A DNA stretch of 64,000 nt from Ectothiorhodospiraceae bacterium 2226 (GCA_013348725.1 CP054689.1:2892258-2956257); one strand, 5' to 3'; positions 37,788 through 47,595 are shown, numbered from the stretch's first letter. Notes: a model not told the origin generated them from the letters alone. Numbers and translations: made by a program.

Positions 37788-38448
37788 CCCGCTCACCGGG
37801 CAGATGCGCAGCGCACCACGCACGGGCCAGGCGCGCGACCTCCTCCAGCGTGCCGGGCTCCTCGAACAAATGGGTCGCGCCGGGCACGATCTCCAGGCGA
37901 TGCTCCACCGCGAGCTGCGCCGCCGCGCGGCGGTTCATGCCGATTACCGCGATGTCGTCGCCGCCCACGATCAGCAGCGTCGGCGCGCGTACCCGCGACA
38001 AGGCGGTGGCGAGATCGGGTCGGCCGCCACGCGAGATCATCGCGGCGACGCGCGCCGGGCGCTCGGCCGCCGCATCCAGGGCGGCGGCGGCACCTGTGCT
38101 CGCGCCGAACAGGACCACCGGCAGCGCCTGCAAGGCGCTCTGTTGCTCGATCCAGTCCAGCACACCGACCAGGCGCTCGGTGAGCAGGCCGATGTCGAAG
38201 CGCAGCTCCGCGGTGATGGCGTCGATGGCGTGCTCGTCCGCGGTCAGCAGATCGAACAGCAGAGTGGCGAGACCGCCGGCATTGAGAGCCTCGGCGACGA
38301 AGCGGTTGCGCGAGCTGAAGCGGCTGCTGCCGCTGCCGTGTACGAACACCACCAGCCCGCGCGCGGGATCGGGCATGCTGAGGAAGCCGGGCAGCGCCGC
38401 CACGCCGGCCTGCACTGTGACCTCCTGCGTGGGCACCCGTTCGTCCAT
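37777..38448 (-). CDS. Alpha/beta hydrolase, dienelactone-hydrolase-like
   Basis: This 223-residue protein has the oxyanion motif VVFVHGSGSSRFSSRN and the nucleophile elbow FGASTGAAAA (Ser near residue 115), with a late His in GATHLFEEPG. These give a complete Ser-Asp-His set. I chose the ATG at 38448 because it has AGGAGG upstream. It overlaps the prs-like gene; hydrolases of this type often accompany phosphoribosyltransferase genes. The substrate is unknown. Confidence 0.85.
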   Translation of the reverse strand: MDERVPTQEVTVQAGVAALPGFLSMPDPARGLVVFVHGSGSSRFSSRNRFVAEALNAGGLATLLFDLLTADEHAIDAITAELRFDIGLLTERLVGVLDWIEQQSALQALPVVLFGASTGAAAALDAAAERPARVAAMISRGGRPDLATALSRVRAPTLLIVGGDDIAVIGMNRRAAAQLAVEHRLEIVPGATHLFEEPGTLEEVARLARAWCAAHLPGERDDA

Positions 38449-38526
38449 GGTGGGCCTCCTCGCAACGCGTGCGAAGCTCGTATTCACTCTAGCGCAGCAA
38501 GCCGCCGGGTTCCGCCGGCGGCCTGC

Positions 38527-39249
38527 CTAGGGCTCCTGGTCGGCCGGCTCCACCCGCCCACTGCGCTGCAGCCAGAGCGCGACCAGCCAACACAGCGCGG
38601 CCCAGGCGGCCCCGGCGGTCCAGCCGGCCAGCACGTCGCTCGGCCAATGCACCCCGACATAGATGCGGCTCAGCCCCACCGCCACCGTGATCAGCAGCGC
38701 GACCAACAACAGGTAGGCCTTCAGGCGCCGCCGCGGCTGCACGCGCGCCAGCATCACCGCAAGCGTGAGGTAGGTCACCGCCGCCATCATGGCGTGGCCG
38801 CTGGGGAAGCTCGCGGTGTACACCAGCGACTCGTGCGAGACGAGTTCCGGCCGGGGCCGGTCGATGGCGAGCTTCAGCAGGCTGCTCAGCACCAGGCCCC
38901 CGGCCACCGCGAGCACCATGAACACGGCGCTGCGGTACTTGGCCGCGAGCAGCAGGTAGCCCGCGCTGATCAGGACCATGGTGGTGAGCACCGCCACGCC
39001 CCCCAGCGCCGTCACATCGCGGCCGAGTTCGGCAAGCCAGGGGGGGCCGATGGGGGTGGCGGGATCGCCCGGCGTGCGCATGGCGAGCAGGATGCGCTCG
39101 TCCACGCTTTGGGTGGCACCCTCCAGCACCTCGTCGGCCAGTTCGATGAACCCCCAGGCGCCGCCCGCCAGGATCAGCAGGCTGAGCAGGATCGGCAGCG
39201 GGTTGGAGCCGATCCAGTTCAACAGTCCGCCGCCGCGCGTCGCCAACAC
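38527..39249 (-). CDS. PAP2-family membrane phosphatase
   Basis: This 240-residue inner-membrane protein has about six helices and the three PAP2 signature motifs: KLAIDRPRP, SFPSGHAMMA and SRIYVGVHWPSDVLAGW. Family members remove phosphate from undecaprenyl pyrophosphate or phosphatidic acid. The start is a GTG at 39249 with GGGGAGG upstream. It lies between the hydrolase and rtcB genes on the same strand. Confidence 0.88.
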   Translation of the reverse strand: MLATRGGGLLNWIGSNPLPILLSLLILAGGAWGFIELADEVLEGATQSVDERILLAMRTPGDPATPIGPPWLAELGRDVTALGGVAVLTTMVLISAGYLLLAAKYRSAVFMVLAVAGGLVLSSLLKLAIDRPRPELVSHESLVYTASFPSGHAMMAAVTYLTLAVMLARVQPRRRLKAYLLLVALLITVAVGLSRIYVGVHWPSDVLAGWTAGAAWAALCWLVALWLQRSGRVEPADQEP

Positions 39250-39310
39250 CCATGCCCCTCCCCTTCGCGTCTTGATACGCTCGCCGGGCCGGCATGCGGG
39301 GATTCGCCAG

Positions 39311-40741
<1,431 letters not shown>

Positions 40742-40765
40742 AGCGCCTCCGTATTGCTGACGTTC

Positions 40766-41221
40766 TCACACGTCCACGACGCACTGCGCTACCCACGCGC
40801 CGTCAGGCTCCTGCGCCACCCGCAGCGTCGTGTAGGTCGCGCCCTTCACCTCCACCACCGGCTCGTGGCGGCTGAGGTCCACGCGCTCGCCCCAGGCCTT
40901 GGCCTGCAGGCGCCCCGGCTCGAGGCGGACCTCGAAGCGGCTGAACAGCAGCCCGCCGACCGCCATCTCGTACACCAGGGCGTTGAGCCAGTCGGCGAGC
41001 AGCAGCTCATCGTCCGGCGCCTCACAGGCGATGTCGATCTGCACCGCGTCACCCAGCTGCGCCGGATCGGCCACCACCGCCGCGAGCGCGAGCGCCGCCT
41101 GCTCAAAGGCGCTCGCCTTGCTCGGCCCGCGACCGCGCACCCCGATGTCCGCCCCGTGGGTGTAATGGCTCCAGCTCGGACGCGGCCGGGCACCCGCTTC
41201 CGGCGGTGCGTGTTCGGTCAT
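40766..41221 (-). CDS. Archease, RtcB activator
   Basis: This 151-residue protein promotes RtcB guanylylation and turnover. The HYTHGADIGVRGRG start, the conserved LLADWLNALVYEM segment and the C-terminal EVKGATYTTLRV match archease. It directly precedes rtcB on the same strand with a 24-bp gap. I chose the ATG at 41221; the upstream open frame overlaps the THUMP gene and does not look like archease. Confidence 0.9.
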   Translation of the reverse strand: MTEHAPPEAGARPRPSWSHYTHGADIGVRGRGPSKASAFEQAALALAAVVADPAQLGDAVQIDIACEAPDDELLLADWLNALVYEMAVGGLLFSRFEVRLEPGRLQAKAWGERVDLSRHEPVVEVKGATYTTLRVAQEPDGAWVAQCVVDV

Positions 41222-41226
41222 GGGCT

Positions 41227-41772
41227 TCAATCCAGCTTCAGAAACGGGTAGCGCGCGCGCTGCTCGCGCGACCAGCACGAGGCACCGCCGCGCTGCCCGA
41301 CCGTCTCCACCGCGATGATGAAATCGGGGTCGTCGAAGCTGATGCGCGCGCCGCCGTCGTCGGGTTGCAGGGCCGCCATCAGCAGGGCGTCCAGGCGCTG
41401 CTCCTCGGCCTGGCTCGACAGGCGCCCCTTGAAGCCGCGCCGGTGCATGCGCACGTGAAAGCGCGCGCCGCGCAGTTGCGGAAGCCATTCCCGCACCGCC
41501 AGGTCGGCCACCTGCTCAAAGGCCTCGGGGGTTTGGAAGTCGAAGGTGTGCGTGAGGGGCACCACGCGGCTGACACTCGCCGCGGCATCGGGTCGGGCCG
41601 CGAGTTCGTCGGCGAGGGCGTCCAGAAAGGCGGGGATGTCCGCCACGCGCACCAGCAACACGTTGAGGTAGTCGCTGGTGCTCGCCGCGCCGAAGTGCGC
41701 CAACAATGCCCGTACGCGCCGGTACTGAGGCCCCACCACGGTTGCTACAGTGTTCCAGTCGGTCATGGCCAT
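41227..41772 (-). CDS. THUMP-domain-like RNA-binding protein
   Basis: This protein of about 181 residues carries, from residue 100 on, the pattern ARFHVRMHRRGFKGRLSSQ followed by DGGARISFDDPDFIIAVE, which resembles the THUMP RNA-binding domain of tRNA-modifying enzymes, without a catalytic domain. It ends 5 bp before archease, so the trio THUMP-archease-RtcB is probably one operon. The start is one of two close ATGs (41772 or 41766). It may deliver RNA substrates to the ligase; this is inferred from context. Confidence 0.75.
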   Translation of the reverse strand: MAMTDWNTVATVVGPQYRRVRALLAHFGAASTSDYLNVLLVRVADIPAFLDALADELAARPDAAASVSRVVPLTHTFDFQTPEAFEQVADLAVREWLPQLRGARFHVRMHRRGFKGRLSSQAEEQRLDALLMAALQPDDGGARISFDDPDFIIAVETVGQRGGASCWSREQRARYPFLKLD

Positions 41773-41797
41773 GTTCGTGCACGCCGTGGCGCGCCGG

Positions 41798-41911
41798 TCA
41801 GTGGTAACAGCGAACCCGTAGCAGCTCGTCCTCGTCCAGAGAGTGGAAGTCGAGCTCCTCGACGTAAGCGCACCCTTCTCCTCTTGCTTGCGGGTTCCAA
41901 ACACTGAGCAT
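41798..41911 (-). CDS. Possible 37-residue small protein upstream of the THUMP gene
   Basis: A short complete frame on the minus strand starts with ATG at 41911 and ends with TGA at 41798, giving an acidic peptide ending ELLRVRCYH. Codon choice is like the neighbours (GAG, CTC, GTC, CTG). It would be first in the THUMP-archease-rtcB string. No ribosome site is obvious and I do not recognise the peptide, so it may be chance. Confidence 0.25.
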   Translation of the reverse strand: MLSVWNPQARGEGCAYVEELDFHSLDEDELLRVRCYH

Positions 41912-42035
41912 AGCCGCGCGCATGCCGCGGGGTACAACAACGGCACCGGCGCCTGCTAGAACCATTGGGCAACGTGGTTAGAAACGTTGGAGAGTTTCCT
42001 AGCGCCCGGGGGTGCCGCCCGTTGAAGAGACTGCC

Positions 42036-42878
42036 GTGAACGATCCGGAGTGCGTCGCCCTGCTGCAGTGGGCCCTGCCGCGCTTGCAGCTGCGCTGGGC
42101 GGGCTTTCGCCGTGTGCGTCGGCAGGTGTGCCGCCGCATCGGCGCGCGCATGCGCGCACTCGGCATCGCGAGCACGGTCGAGTACCGGGCGTACCTTGAG
42201 CACGAGCCAGCCGAGTGGCCGCTGCTGGACGCGCTCTGCCATATCACGATCTCGCGCTTCTACCGCGACCGCGCGCTGTTCGACACGCTACGCGACGAGA
42301 TCCTGCCGGCCCTCGCGAGCGGCCCGTTCGACGAGGCGGCGCGGTTGCGCTGCTGGAGCGCAGGCTGCGCCTCCGGCGAGGAGGCCTACACCCTCGCCTT
42401 GATCTGGCACTTCGCGGTCGCGCCGCGCGCCCCCCGGGTACAAATCGAGATCACGGCCACGGATCTCGAGCGCCCCTTGCTGGCGCGCGCCCGCCGCGCC
42501 TGCTACCCGCGCAGCAGCCTGCGCGAGCTGCCGGCCGCGTGGCTAGCGGCCGCGTTCGAGACGCGCCCCGAGGGCTACTGCCTGATCGAAGCGCTACGGG
42601 CGGACGTACGCTTCCTGGAACAAGATCTGCGCAAAGCAAGGCCGGACGGCCGTTTCCAGTTGATCCTGTGCCGCAACCTCGCGTTCACCTATTTCGCGCC
42701 CGCGGTCCAGCAACAGGTCCTCGCCCACCTGCGCGAGAGCCTGGCGCCCCGCGGCATTCTGGTTCTCGGCGCGCACGAGCGCCTGCCGCCCAACGACGAC
42801 TTTCAGCCGCTTGCGCCGGGCCGGCCGCTCTACCGCCGGCGCCCGCTCGAGCCGTCCCTGCCTCAGCCGGGAATGTGA
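42036..42878 (+). CDS. CheR-type SAM-dependent methyltransferase
   Basis: This protein of about 280 residues has the CheR pattern: TISRFYRDRALFDTLRDEILP, then the SAM-binding CWSAGCASGEEAYTLAL, an EITATDLERPLLARAR strand, and LILCRNLAFTYF near the C-terminus. Classical CheR methylates chemoreceptor glutamates, but no chemotaxis genes lie here, so the target may differ. Both candidate starts are GTG (42012, 42036); the second has GAAGAGA upstream. The 3' end overlaps the HPF-CSD gene by 16 bp on opposite strands. Confidence 0.85.
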   Translation: MNDPECVALLQWALPRLQLRWAGFRRVRRQVCRRIGARMRALGIASTVEYRAYLEHEPAEWPLLDALCHITISRFYRDRALFDTLRDEILPALASGPFDEAARLRCWSAGCASGEEAYTLALIWHFAVAPRAPRVQIEITATDLERPLLARARRACYPRSSLRELPAAWLAAAFETRPEGYCLIEALRADVRFLEQDLRKARPDGRFQLILCRNLAFTYFAPAVQQQVLAHLRESLAPRGILVLGAHERLPPNDDFQPLAPGRPLYRRRPLEPSLPQPGM

Positions 42879-43429
42879 TGCTTGCCGATCACATGCACCG
42901 TGCTGGCCTGCGGCCCCTGCTCGCCCATCTCTTCGTCGAAGCGTACCTCGGTGCCGACGTCGAGCCGGTCGAAATCGGCATCGAGCACGCTGTTGCGGTG
43001 GAAATAGACGTCGCGCCCGTCGCTGGTCTCGATGCGGCCGAAGTCCTGCGCGGGGTTGATCTCCAGGATCCGGCCATGGCTCGGCGGCTCATGCCGCTTC
43101 ACGTGGCGCTGGCGGCGGTGCTCATAGTCCTGCAGTTGGCGGCGCGCGGCGTCGAAGGCGTCGCGTACCGCCACGTAGGGATCCTCGTGCGCATGATGCT
43201 GATCGCGCTCGCGGCTGACCACCAACTCGCGGCCCGGCACCGTGAGATCGACCCGCACGTGGTAGAGATTGCCCGCGTGATGGTGTTTATGCTGCGCCTC
43301 CACCACCACGCGGCAACTCATGATATCGGGACAAAACTCGTCGAGCTTCGCCGCCTTCTCGCGCACGTCCGCCTCCAGGGCGGGCGGCGTGTCCATGTTA
43401 CGAAACGTCACTTGCAGGGGGATCTGCAT
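42863..43429 (-). CDS. HPF/RaiA ribosome-associated domain fused to a cold-shock domain
   Basis: This 188-residue protein has an N-terminal hibernation-promoting-factor domain (about residues 1-115, with MQIPLQVTFRNMDTPPALEA) followed by a cold-shock-like OB fold (about 120-188, with the FGRIETSDGRDVYFHRNSV RNP-type motif). It may bind ribosomes and RNA together. The ATG at 43429 has a strong AAGGAGGTC upstream. It lies in the stress-gene neighbourhood next to DUF2267. Confidence 0.88.
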   Translation of the reverse strand: MQIPLQVTFRNMDTPPALEADVREKAAKLDEFCPDIMSCRVVVEAQHKHHHAGNLYHVRVDLTVPGRELVVSRERDQHHAHEDPYVAVRDAFDAARRQLQDYEHRRQRHVKRHEPPSHGRILEINPAQDFGRIETSDGRDVYFHRNSVLDADFDRLDVGTEVRFDEEMGEQGPQASTVHVIGKHHIPG

Positions 43430-43494
43430 CCTGACCTCCTTGTCGCCACGCGGCTGGTCGCGCCGCCCGAGAACCCGAGTTCGAGCATTTGGCA

Positions 43495-43986
43495 CTACTG
43501 CCGCGGCGCGGGGTCACCCTGCTCGCCGTGCGCAGCCTGCGTCGCCGCCGCCGCAAACTCGCGCGGCCAGTAGGCGCGCACCTCGGCGGGCAGCTGCGCG
43601 ATTACCTGAGTGATCTCGCCACGGGTCACATGATCGGCCAGCACCTTGAACACGGCGCGCGTACTGCGCTCGAGTTGCGCCTCGTCCATTGCCGGCAGCT
43701 CCCGGCCGAGCCGCTCTAGAAACTCGGCCTTGTGACGATACCGCAGCGGCTTGCCAGCCGGCCGCCAACCCTCGTAATACAAGCCGCGGACCAGCATCGG
43801 CAACTGCGCGCCGAGATCCACCGCCTCCTCCGCCATCAGCCGGTCGCGCAGCGCGTGCAACACCGCACGCAGGATCACGTAGGCCATGTGGCGGTCCTTC
43901 CAGGCCATCTCGTCCATGATCTCCGACAGCCATACCGAACTGGTCTGCAACGTCTTGTCGAAGACCTGCACTCCGGTGCTGCTCAT
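43495..43986 (-). CDS. DUF2267 protein
   Basis: This 163-residue protein has the DUF2267 pattern: RHMAYVILRAVLHALRDRL, AQLPMLVRGLYYEGW and a C-terminal helix pair ending in LPAEVRAYWPREF. Members are small all-helical proteins often encoded next to stress genes; their role is unknown. The ATG at 43986 has AGGAGG nearby. A gap of 65 bp separates it from the HPF-CSD gene on the same strand. Confidence 0.85.
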   Translation of the reverse strand: MSSTGVQVFDKTLQTSSVWLSEIMDEMAWKDRHMAYVILRAVLHALRDRLMAEEAVDLGAQLPMLVRGLYYEGWRPAGKPLRYRHKAEFLERLGRELPAMDEAQLERSTRAVFKVLADHVTRGEITQVIAQLPAEVRAYWPREFAAAATQAAHGEQGDPAPRQ

Positions 43987-44044
43987 AGGTCACCTCCTGA
44001 GTAGCTCCAGTCCCTGGCGCGCCATCGCGCGCCCCGTGCTCGGA

Positions 44045-45343
44045 TCAAACGCCCTCCGCGCCCTCGCCCGCCGCGAGGTCCCGCGCGGGCCGCACCACGA
44101 ACGCCTCGTCCCAAGGCTCCGGCGCATGCAATGCAAAGCCTTGGGCCCACTGCACCCCCATGTCCTCCAGTGCCTCGATGGTCGGCGCATCCTCGACGTG
44201 CTCGGCCACCGTTTGCACACCGAACGCGTTGGCGACGTGCTGCAGCGCCTCGACGATGGCACGGTCCTCCGCCGAGCTCAGCAGCGCATGCACGAAGCGC
44301 CCGTCGATCTTCACGAAGTCGACCTGAAGGCGTTTGAGATAAGTAAAAGAAGACAGCCCGGTGCCGAAGTCATCCAGCTTGATGTGCGCACCCCGCCGGC
44401 GCACCGCCGCCGCGAAACGACAAACCGCCGCCCAGTTGTACACCGCCGCCGTCTCGGTGATCTCGAAGCAGGCGAACTCGAACGGAATCTCGTGCTGCTC
44501 GAAGCTCTGCTGGAGGAAACGCAGGAACAAAGGGTCGCTCACCGTGAGCCCCGACACATTGATGGACACGCGGTGCCGCATGGGCTCGGGCCGCTCGCCC
44601 AGCGCCGTCAGCGGGTGGGCGACCACCCACTGATCCAGGTACGGGACCATGCGGTAGCGCTCGGCCGCCTCCACGAAGCGCGCCGGTCCTTCCATCCCCT
44701 TCACGCCGGGGATCCGCAGCAGCACCTCGTACTGGGGCCGGCTCTCGCCGCGCCCGCCCAGGGGCACGATGCGCTGCGCATACAGCCGCAGCGCGTCGCC
44801 CTCCATCGCCTCATAAAGCTGCGCGAGGCGCCGGATCTCCGCCATATGGCGCCTTAGCTTGCGCCGGCGCCCGCCCGAGGCAGCCACCACCCGCCCCAGT
44901 CCCTCCTCCCGCGCCAGGCTGCAGGCAAGCGCAGCGGATTCGATCAAGTCCTCGCTGTCACTCTCCGTCGATGCAATGCCGACGCTGGCGCTGATCGGCG
45001 CCCGCCGCCGCGCCGTCCCAACCCGCCGGCTCTGGAGCGCGTGCAAGATCCCGCGCGCCCGACGGCGCGCTTCGGCCTCATCGGCCCCGTCCAACAGCAG
45101 CCCGAACTTACCGGTGCCGAGCCAGACCACCAGGTCCTCCGGCCCCGCGTGCGCCTCCAGCACCTCCTCCAGCGTCCCACGCAGCAGATCGGCGCCGCCG
45201 CGCCCGAGCAGCGCCGTGGAGGCGATGAAGTGATCCAGACCGAGGAACAGGAAGGCTTGCGCACCCGCCCTGCCGCCGCCGGCATGCGCAATCCGCTGCT
45301 GGAGCAAGGCGTGGTTACCGACATGCCGCGCGTGATCGGCCAT
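44045..45343 (-). CDS. EAL-domain phosphodiesterase with degenerate GGDEF domain
   Basis: This 432-residue soluble protein has a GGDEF-like half, where the motif has decayed to LGTGKFGLLL, followed by an EAL half. The EAL motif reads YEVLLRI; the metal and catalytic residues in NVSG, EITET, DDFGTGLSSF, KIDGRF and AEHVED are present, so c-di-GMP breakdown is plausible. I chose the ATG at 45343 with GGAG upstream. It marks the edge of core DNA before the repeat-rich region. Confidence 0.85.
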   Translation of the reverse strand: MADHARHVGNHALLQQRIAHAGGGRAGAQAFLFLGLDHFIASTALLGRGGADLLRGTLEEVLEAHAGPEDLVVWLGTGKFGLLLDGADEAEARRRARGILHALQSRRVGTARRRAPISASVGIASTESDSEDLIESAALACSLAREEGLGRVVAASGGRRRKLRRHMAEIRRLAQLYEAMEGDALRLYAQRIVPLGGRGESRPQYEVLLRIPGVKGMEGPARFVEAAERYRMVPYLDQWVVAHPLTALGERPEPMRHRVSINVSGLTVSDPLFLRFLQQSFEQHEIPFEFACFEITETAAVYNWAAVCRFAAAVRRRGAHIKLDDFGTGLSSFTYLKRLQVDFVKIDGRFVHALLSSAEDRAIVEALQHVANAFGVQTVAEHVEDAPTIEALEDMGVQWAQGFALHAPEPWDEAFVVRPARDLAAGEGAEGV

Positions 45344-45548
45344 ACGGTCTCCGCCGGCCGAGGCGGCCGGGTCGTGCGGTGGGAAAGGGTCCTTCGTCAA
45401 AACATAGCACAGGGCCCCGGCGCGCCGATCACGCGGGCGCCCGCTGGGCCCGTCCGCCACTGGCGCCTAAGTATCCAAGAGCGGCGGACTTTGGCGGCCG
45501 ACCCGTGCTCCCCCACGCACGCGTTCAAGGCGGGGGTGCCTCAATGCG

Positions 45549-45675
45549 CCTTTGACCTTGTTCATTACCTCGCGCAGGACGTGGACATACCGCACCAGCG
45601 CGTGGGCGCTCCGATCCGCCAGATTCACCGTGAAGCCATACGTCCTCCCGGAACGCTGGCGCGTCGGTAGCGCAT
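45549..45675 (-). pseudogene. RAYT remnant 1 (frameshifted 5' end)
   Basis: The minus strand from 45675 reads MRYRRASVPGG like other copies here, then loses one base (GGACGTATGGC where others have GGAACGTACTTC) and hits a stop. Only the first 40 or so codons of a REP-associated tyrosine transposase remain. It lies directly next to the REP that the IS110 element has entered. Confidence 0.8.
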
Positions 45676-45698
45676 CGTTCAGTTCGTCCTCGTCAAAT

Positions 45699-45721
45699 GT
45701 TGGGCTTCCTTCGTCAGCCCA
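45699..45721 (+). repeat. REP 1, interrupted by the IS110 element
   Basis: This is GTTGGGCT, the 9-nt loop and AGCCCA, the left part of the palindrome. The missing last bases (AC, then CTACG) resume at 47097 on the far side of the insertion sequence. Confidence 0.9.
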
Positions 45722-45738
45722 TATATGGTCTCCTCCCC

Positions 45739-45988
45739 GCTTGCAAGATACCGTGTGTTTCAGACAGTGACAGGATTGCTTCCATATATCCGGCCTGTTG
45801 ATGAGGAGATGTCTTCTCTGGCCTTGATGTGAGCTGCGCGTATCGTCCTCATCAACCTATCGGCTTGAATCAGCCTATGGGCATAGCAGGTTTTCAATAC
45901 GCCGGTCTTACCTGTGATGTCATCACTTCACGTTATCTTCGCAATCGTCGGCAGGTTACCTCAAACTCAGTATCGTTATCGTATCCGC
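45739..45988 (-). ncRNA. Predicted bridge-RNA-type non-coding end of the IS110 element
   Basis: The 250 bases between the transposase stop and the subterminal repeat have no gene. They contain an 11-bp inverted repeat (45797-45807 with 45846-45856, GTTGATGAGGA/TCCTCATCAAC, 38-nt spacing) and a short palindrome GTGATGACATCAC (minus strand, about 45917-45929). IS110-family elements encode a bridge RNA in a non-coding end that pairs with target and donor DNA; position and folding potential fit, but the RNA itself is inferred. Confidence 0.5.
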
Positions 45989-47002
45989 TCAGGCGGGGCA
46001 ATATTTGGTGTCGTTCCGTAACAGCGCCCAGCCCATACGGGCCAGTTTGTTGGCCAGCGCGACGGCGGTTTTGTTGATGCCCCGTCGTTCGCACAGTCGG
46101 TTAATCCATTGACTCAATTTATCGTCCTTGGCCTTGGCGTGCAGCACCACACTGCGCGCGCCGTGGACTAGCAGGCTGCGTAAATAGCCGTCGCCCTTCT
46201 TGCTGATCCCCAGCAATACCTCCTTGCCGCCGCTGCTGTGCTGGCGCGGCACCAGACCCAGCGCCGCTGACACGTCGCGCCCCCGCCGGAAAGCCTTGCC
46301 ATCGCCCACCTGGCCGACAAAGACGCTGGCCACGATCGGTCCGAATCCCGGCACGGCCTGCAAGCGCCTGCAACGCTCGTCCTGACGGCTGGTTTGCTCA
46401 ATCTGACCAGTGTAGAAGTCAATGTGGCCCTCTAACTCGACAAGCTGGTCATAACCCCGCTTCAGGAGGCCGCGAAACAGGGTGCTCAGGCCGTTTTCAG
46501 CGTCTTCCAGCAACTGCGGCACAGCACGTCGTACCGAGGCCACTCCCTTGTTCATCACCAGTCCATACTCCGCCACCAACGCCCGCAGCTGGTTGCACAG
46601 GGCAGTGCGTTCCTTGATGCGCTGCGCCCGCAGGCGATGTAGCGCCTGGATGTCCTGTTGCTCGACGCTCTTGATGCTCACTGCGCGCATCGCCGGCCGG
46701 GTCGCGGCCTCCGCTATCGCCCGGGCATCGTTGTAGTCATTCTTGTTGCCCTGCACGTACGGCTTCACGAATTGCGGCGCAATCAGCTTTACCCGGTGAC
46801 CCAACCGCTGCAGCTCACGTCCCCAATAATGAGCGCCGGCGCAGGCCTCCATCGCCACCCGGCAGGGCTCCAGGTGGGAAAAGTACTTCATGACCTCGCT
46901 TCGACGCAGCATCCGCTTGCCAACCTCGTGGTGTGAGGCATCAAAACACACCACATGGAACACGCTCTTTGCCAGGTCCAGCCCGACCGTTGTAATCTTC
47001 AT
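45989..47002 (-). CDS. IS110-family transposase
   Basis: This 337-residue protein has the DEDD RuvC-like N-terminal domain: VGLDLAKSVFHV with the first Asp, VAMEACAGAHYWGREL with the Glu, and NKNDYNDARAIAEA with the paired Asp residues. A C-terminal Transposase_20 domain follows, with LQAVPGFGPIVASVFVG and the downstream Ser motif SSGGKEVLLGISKKG. All key residues look intact, so the protein may be active. It is an RNA-guided recombinase in related elements. Confidence 0.95.
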   Translation of the reverse strand: MKITTVGLDLAKSVFHVVCFDASHHEVGKRMLRRSEVMKYFSHLEPCRVAMEACAGAHYWGRELQRLGHRVKLIAPQFVKPYVQGNKNDYNDARAIAEAATRPAMRAVSIKSVEQQDIQALHRLRAQRIKERTALCNQLRALVAEYGLVMNKGVASVRRAVPQLLEDAENGLSTLFRGLLKRGYDQLVELEGHIDFYTGQIEQTSRQDERCRRLQAVPGFGPIVASVFVGQVGDGKAFRRGRDVSAALGLVPRQHSSGGKEVLLGISKKGDGYLRSLLVHGARSVVLHAKAKDDKLSQWINRLCERRGINKTAVALANKLARMGWALLRNDTKYCPA

Positions 47003-47088
47003 GGCGGTCTCCTCTTCTTTCGTTTCGATGGTTGCTTAACATCTCCATCGTGGCGCACATGACGCCGGTTAGAAAGGGGAGGAGACCA

Positions 47089-47595
47089 TCACATCAACCT
47101 ACGCGGGCTAATCCTAGACACGCAGTCTAAGACCTTCTCAAGATCGGGCGCACCACCGGATCGCGGAGCCTCTGTACTCTTGCGATACTTTGAAAGCGAC
47201 ACGATCACCCGCACCTTCTCAACGGAATCGATCGGAATATCACGGATGACAAACTCCTCCGCATATACCCTATCGCCAGAGCGGGTATAGCCCGAACTGA
47301 TTACCTTAGGTTCTGTAGCGCGCCCCAATGGCCGCTCGGCCTCGTCCTGAAAACGCCACCCAATCACGAACGTTCTTGGAATCCCACTTTCGCTAGTTAC
47401 ATCTATGCGGTATCCGCTCTTGAGTCCATCAGCTACCCGTGCAACTAGGAAGAAGTCGCCTCCCGCTTCGCCTTTACACAAGAGCCCTTCCTCGCGCGCG
47501 AGGTTCTCCTGAACCCAAAGGTCTAATGTTCCCTCACCAGAAACCGTGCCAGAAACCAGCACGACAAGTCCGACAAACAACGCTTTCATGTACAT
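47089..47595 (-). CDS. Secreted hypothetical protein whose stop codon lies in the REP/IS junction
   Basis: This protein of about 168 residues has a signal peptide (MYMKALFVGLVVLVSGTVSG) and an acidic mature part with a GWRFQDEAERPLGRATEP stretch. I do not recognise the family. The ATG at 47595 has GAGG upstream. The last residues (SPRRLM) are encoded by REP sequence and the first bases of the IS110 element; without the insertion the frame would end SPRRLG with the TGA of the REP. Codon use is less GC-rich than the core genes. Confidence 0.6.
   Translation of the reverse strand: MYMKALFVGLVVLVSGTVSGEGTLDLWVQENLAREEGLLCKGEAGGDFFLVARVADGLKSGYRIDVTSESGIPRTFVIGWRFQDEAERPLGRATEPKVISSGYTRSGDRVYAEEFVIRDIPIDSVEKVRVIVSLSKYRKSTEAPRSGGAPDLEKVLDCVSRISPRRLM

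Larger units (their letters stand above)
45722..47094 (-). mobile_element. IS110-family element (IS1111-like layout), 1373 bp
   Basis: The element carries one transposase gene and perfect 14-bp subterminal inverted repeats ATGGTCTCCTCCCC (45725-45738) and GGGGAGGAGACCAT (47076-47089), 3 and 5 bp inside the ends. The flanking REP is split between AGCCCA and ACCTACG, with CA at both junctions (45720-45721 and 47095-47096), matching a 2-bp core. The longer non-coding end (about 265 bp) is downstream of the transposase, as in the IS1111 group. Subterminal repeats and insertion into REP palindromes are known traits of this group. Confidence 0.9.

Noticed and set aside
43987..44044. Terminator after the EAL gene
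   Set aside because: No stable hairpin followed by T residues is visible.
45461..45548. Repeat of the tRNA-Glu 3' end as an attachment site
   Set aside because: I found no stretch matching the tRNA 3' end at the far side of the accessory block and no integrase gene.
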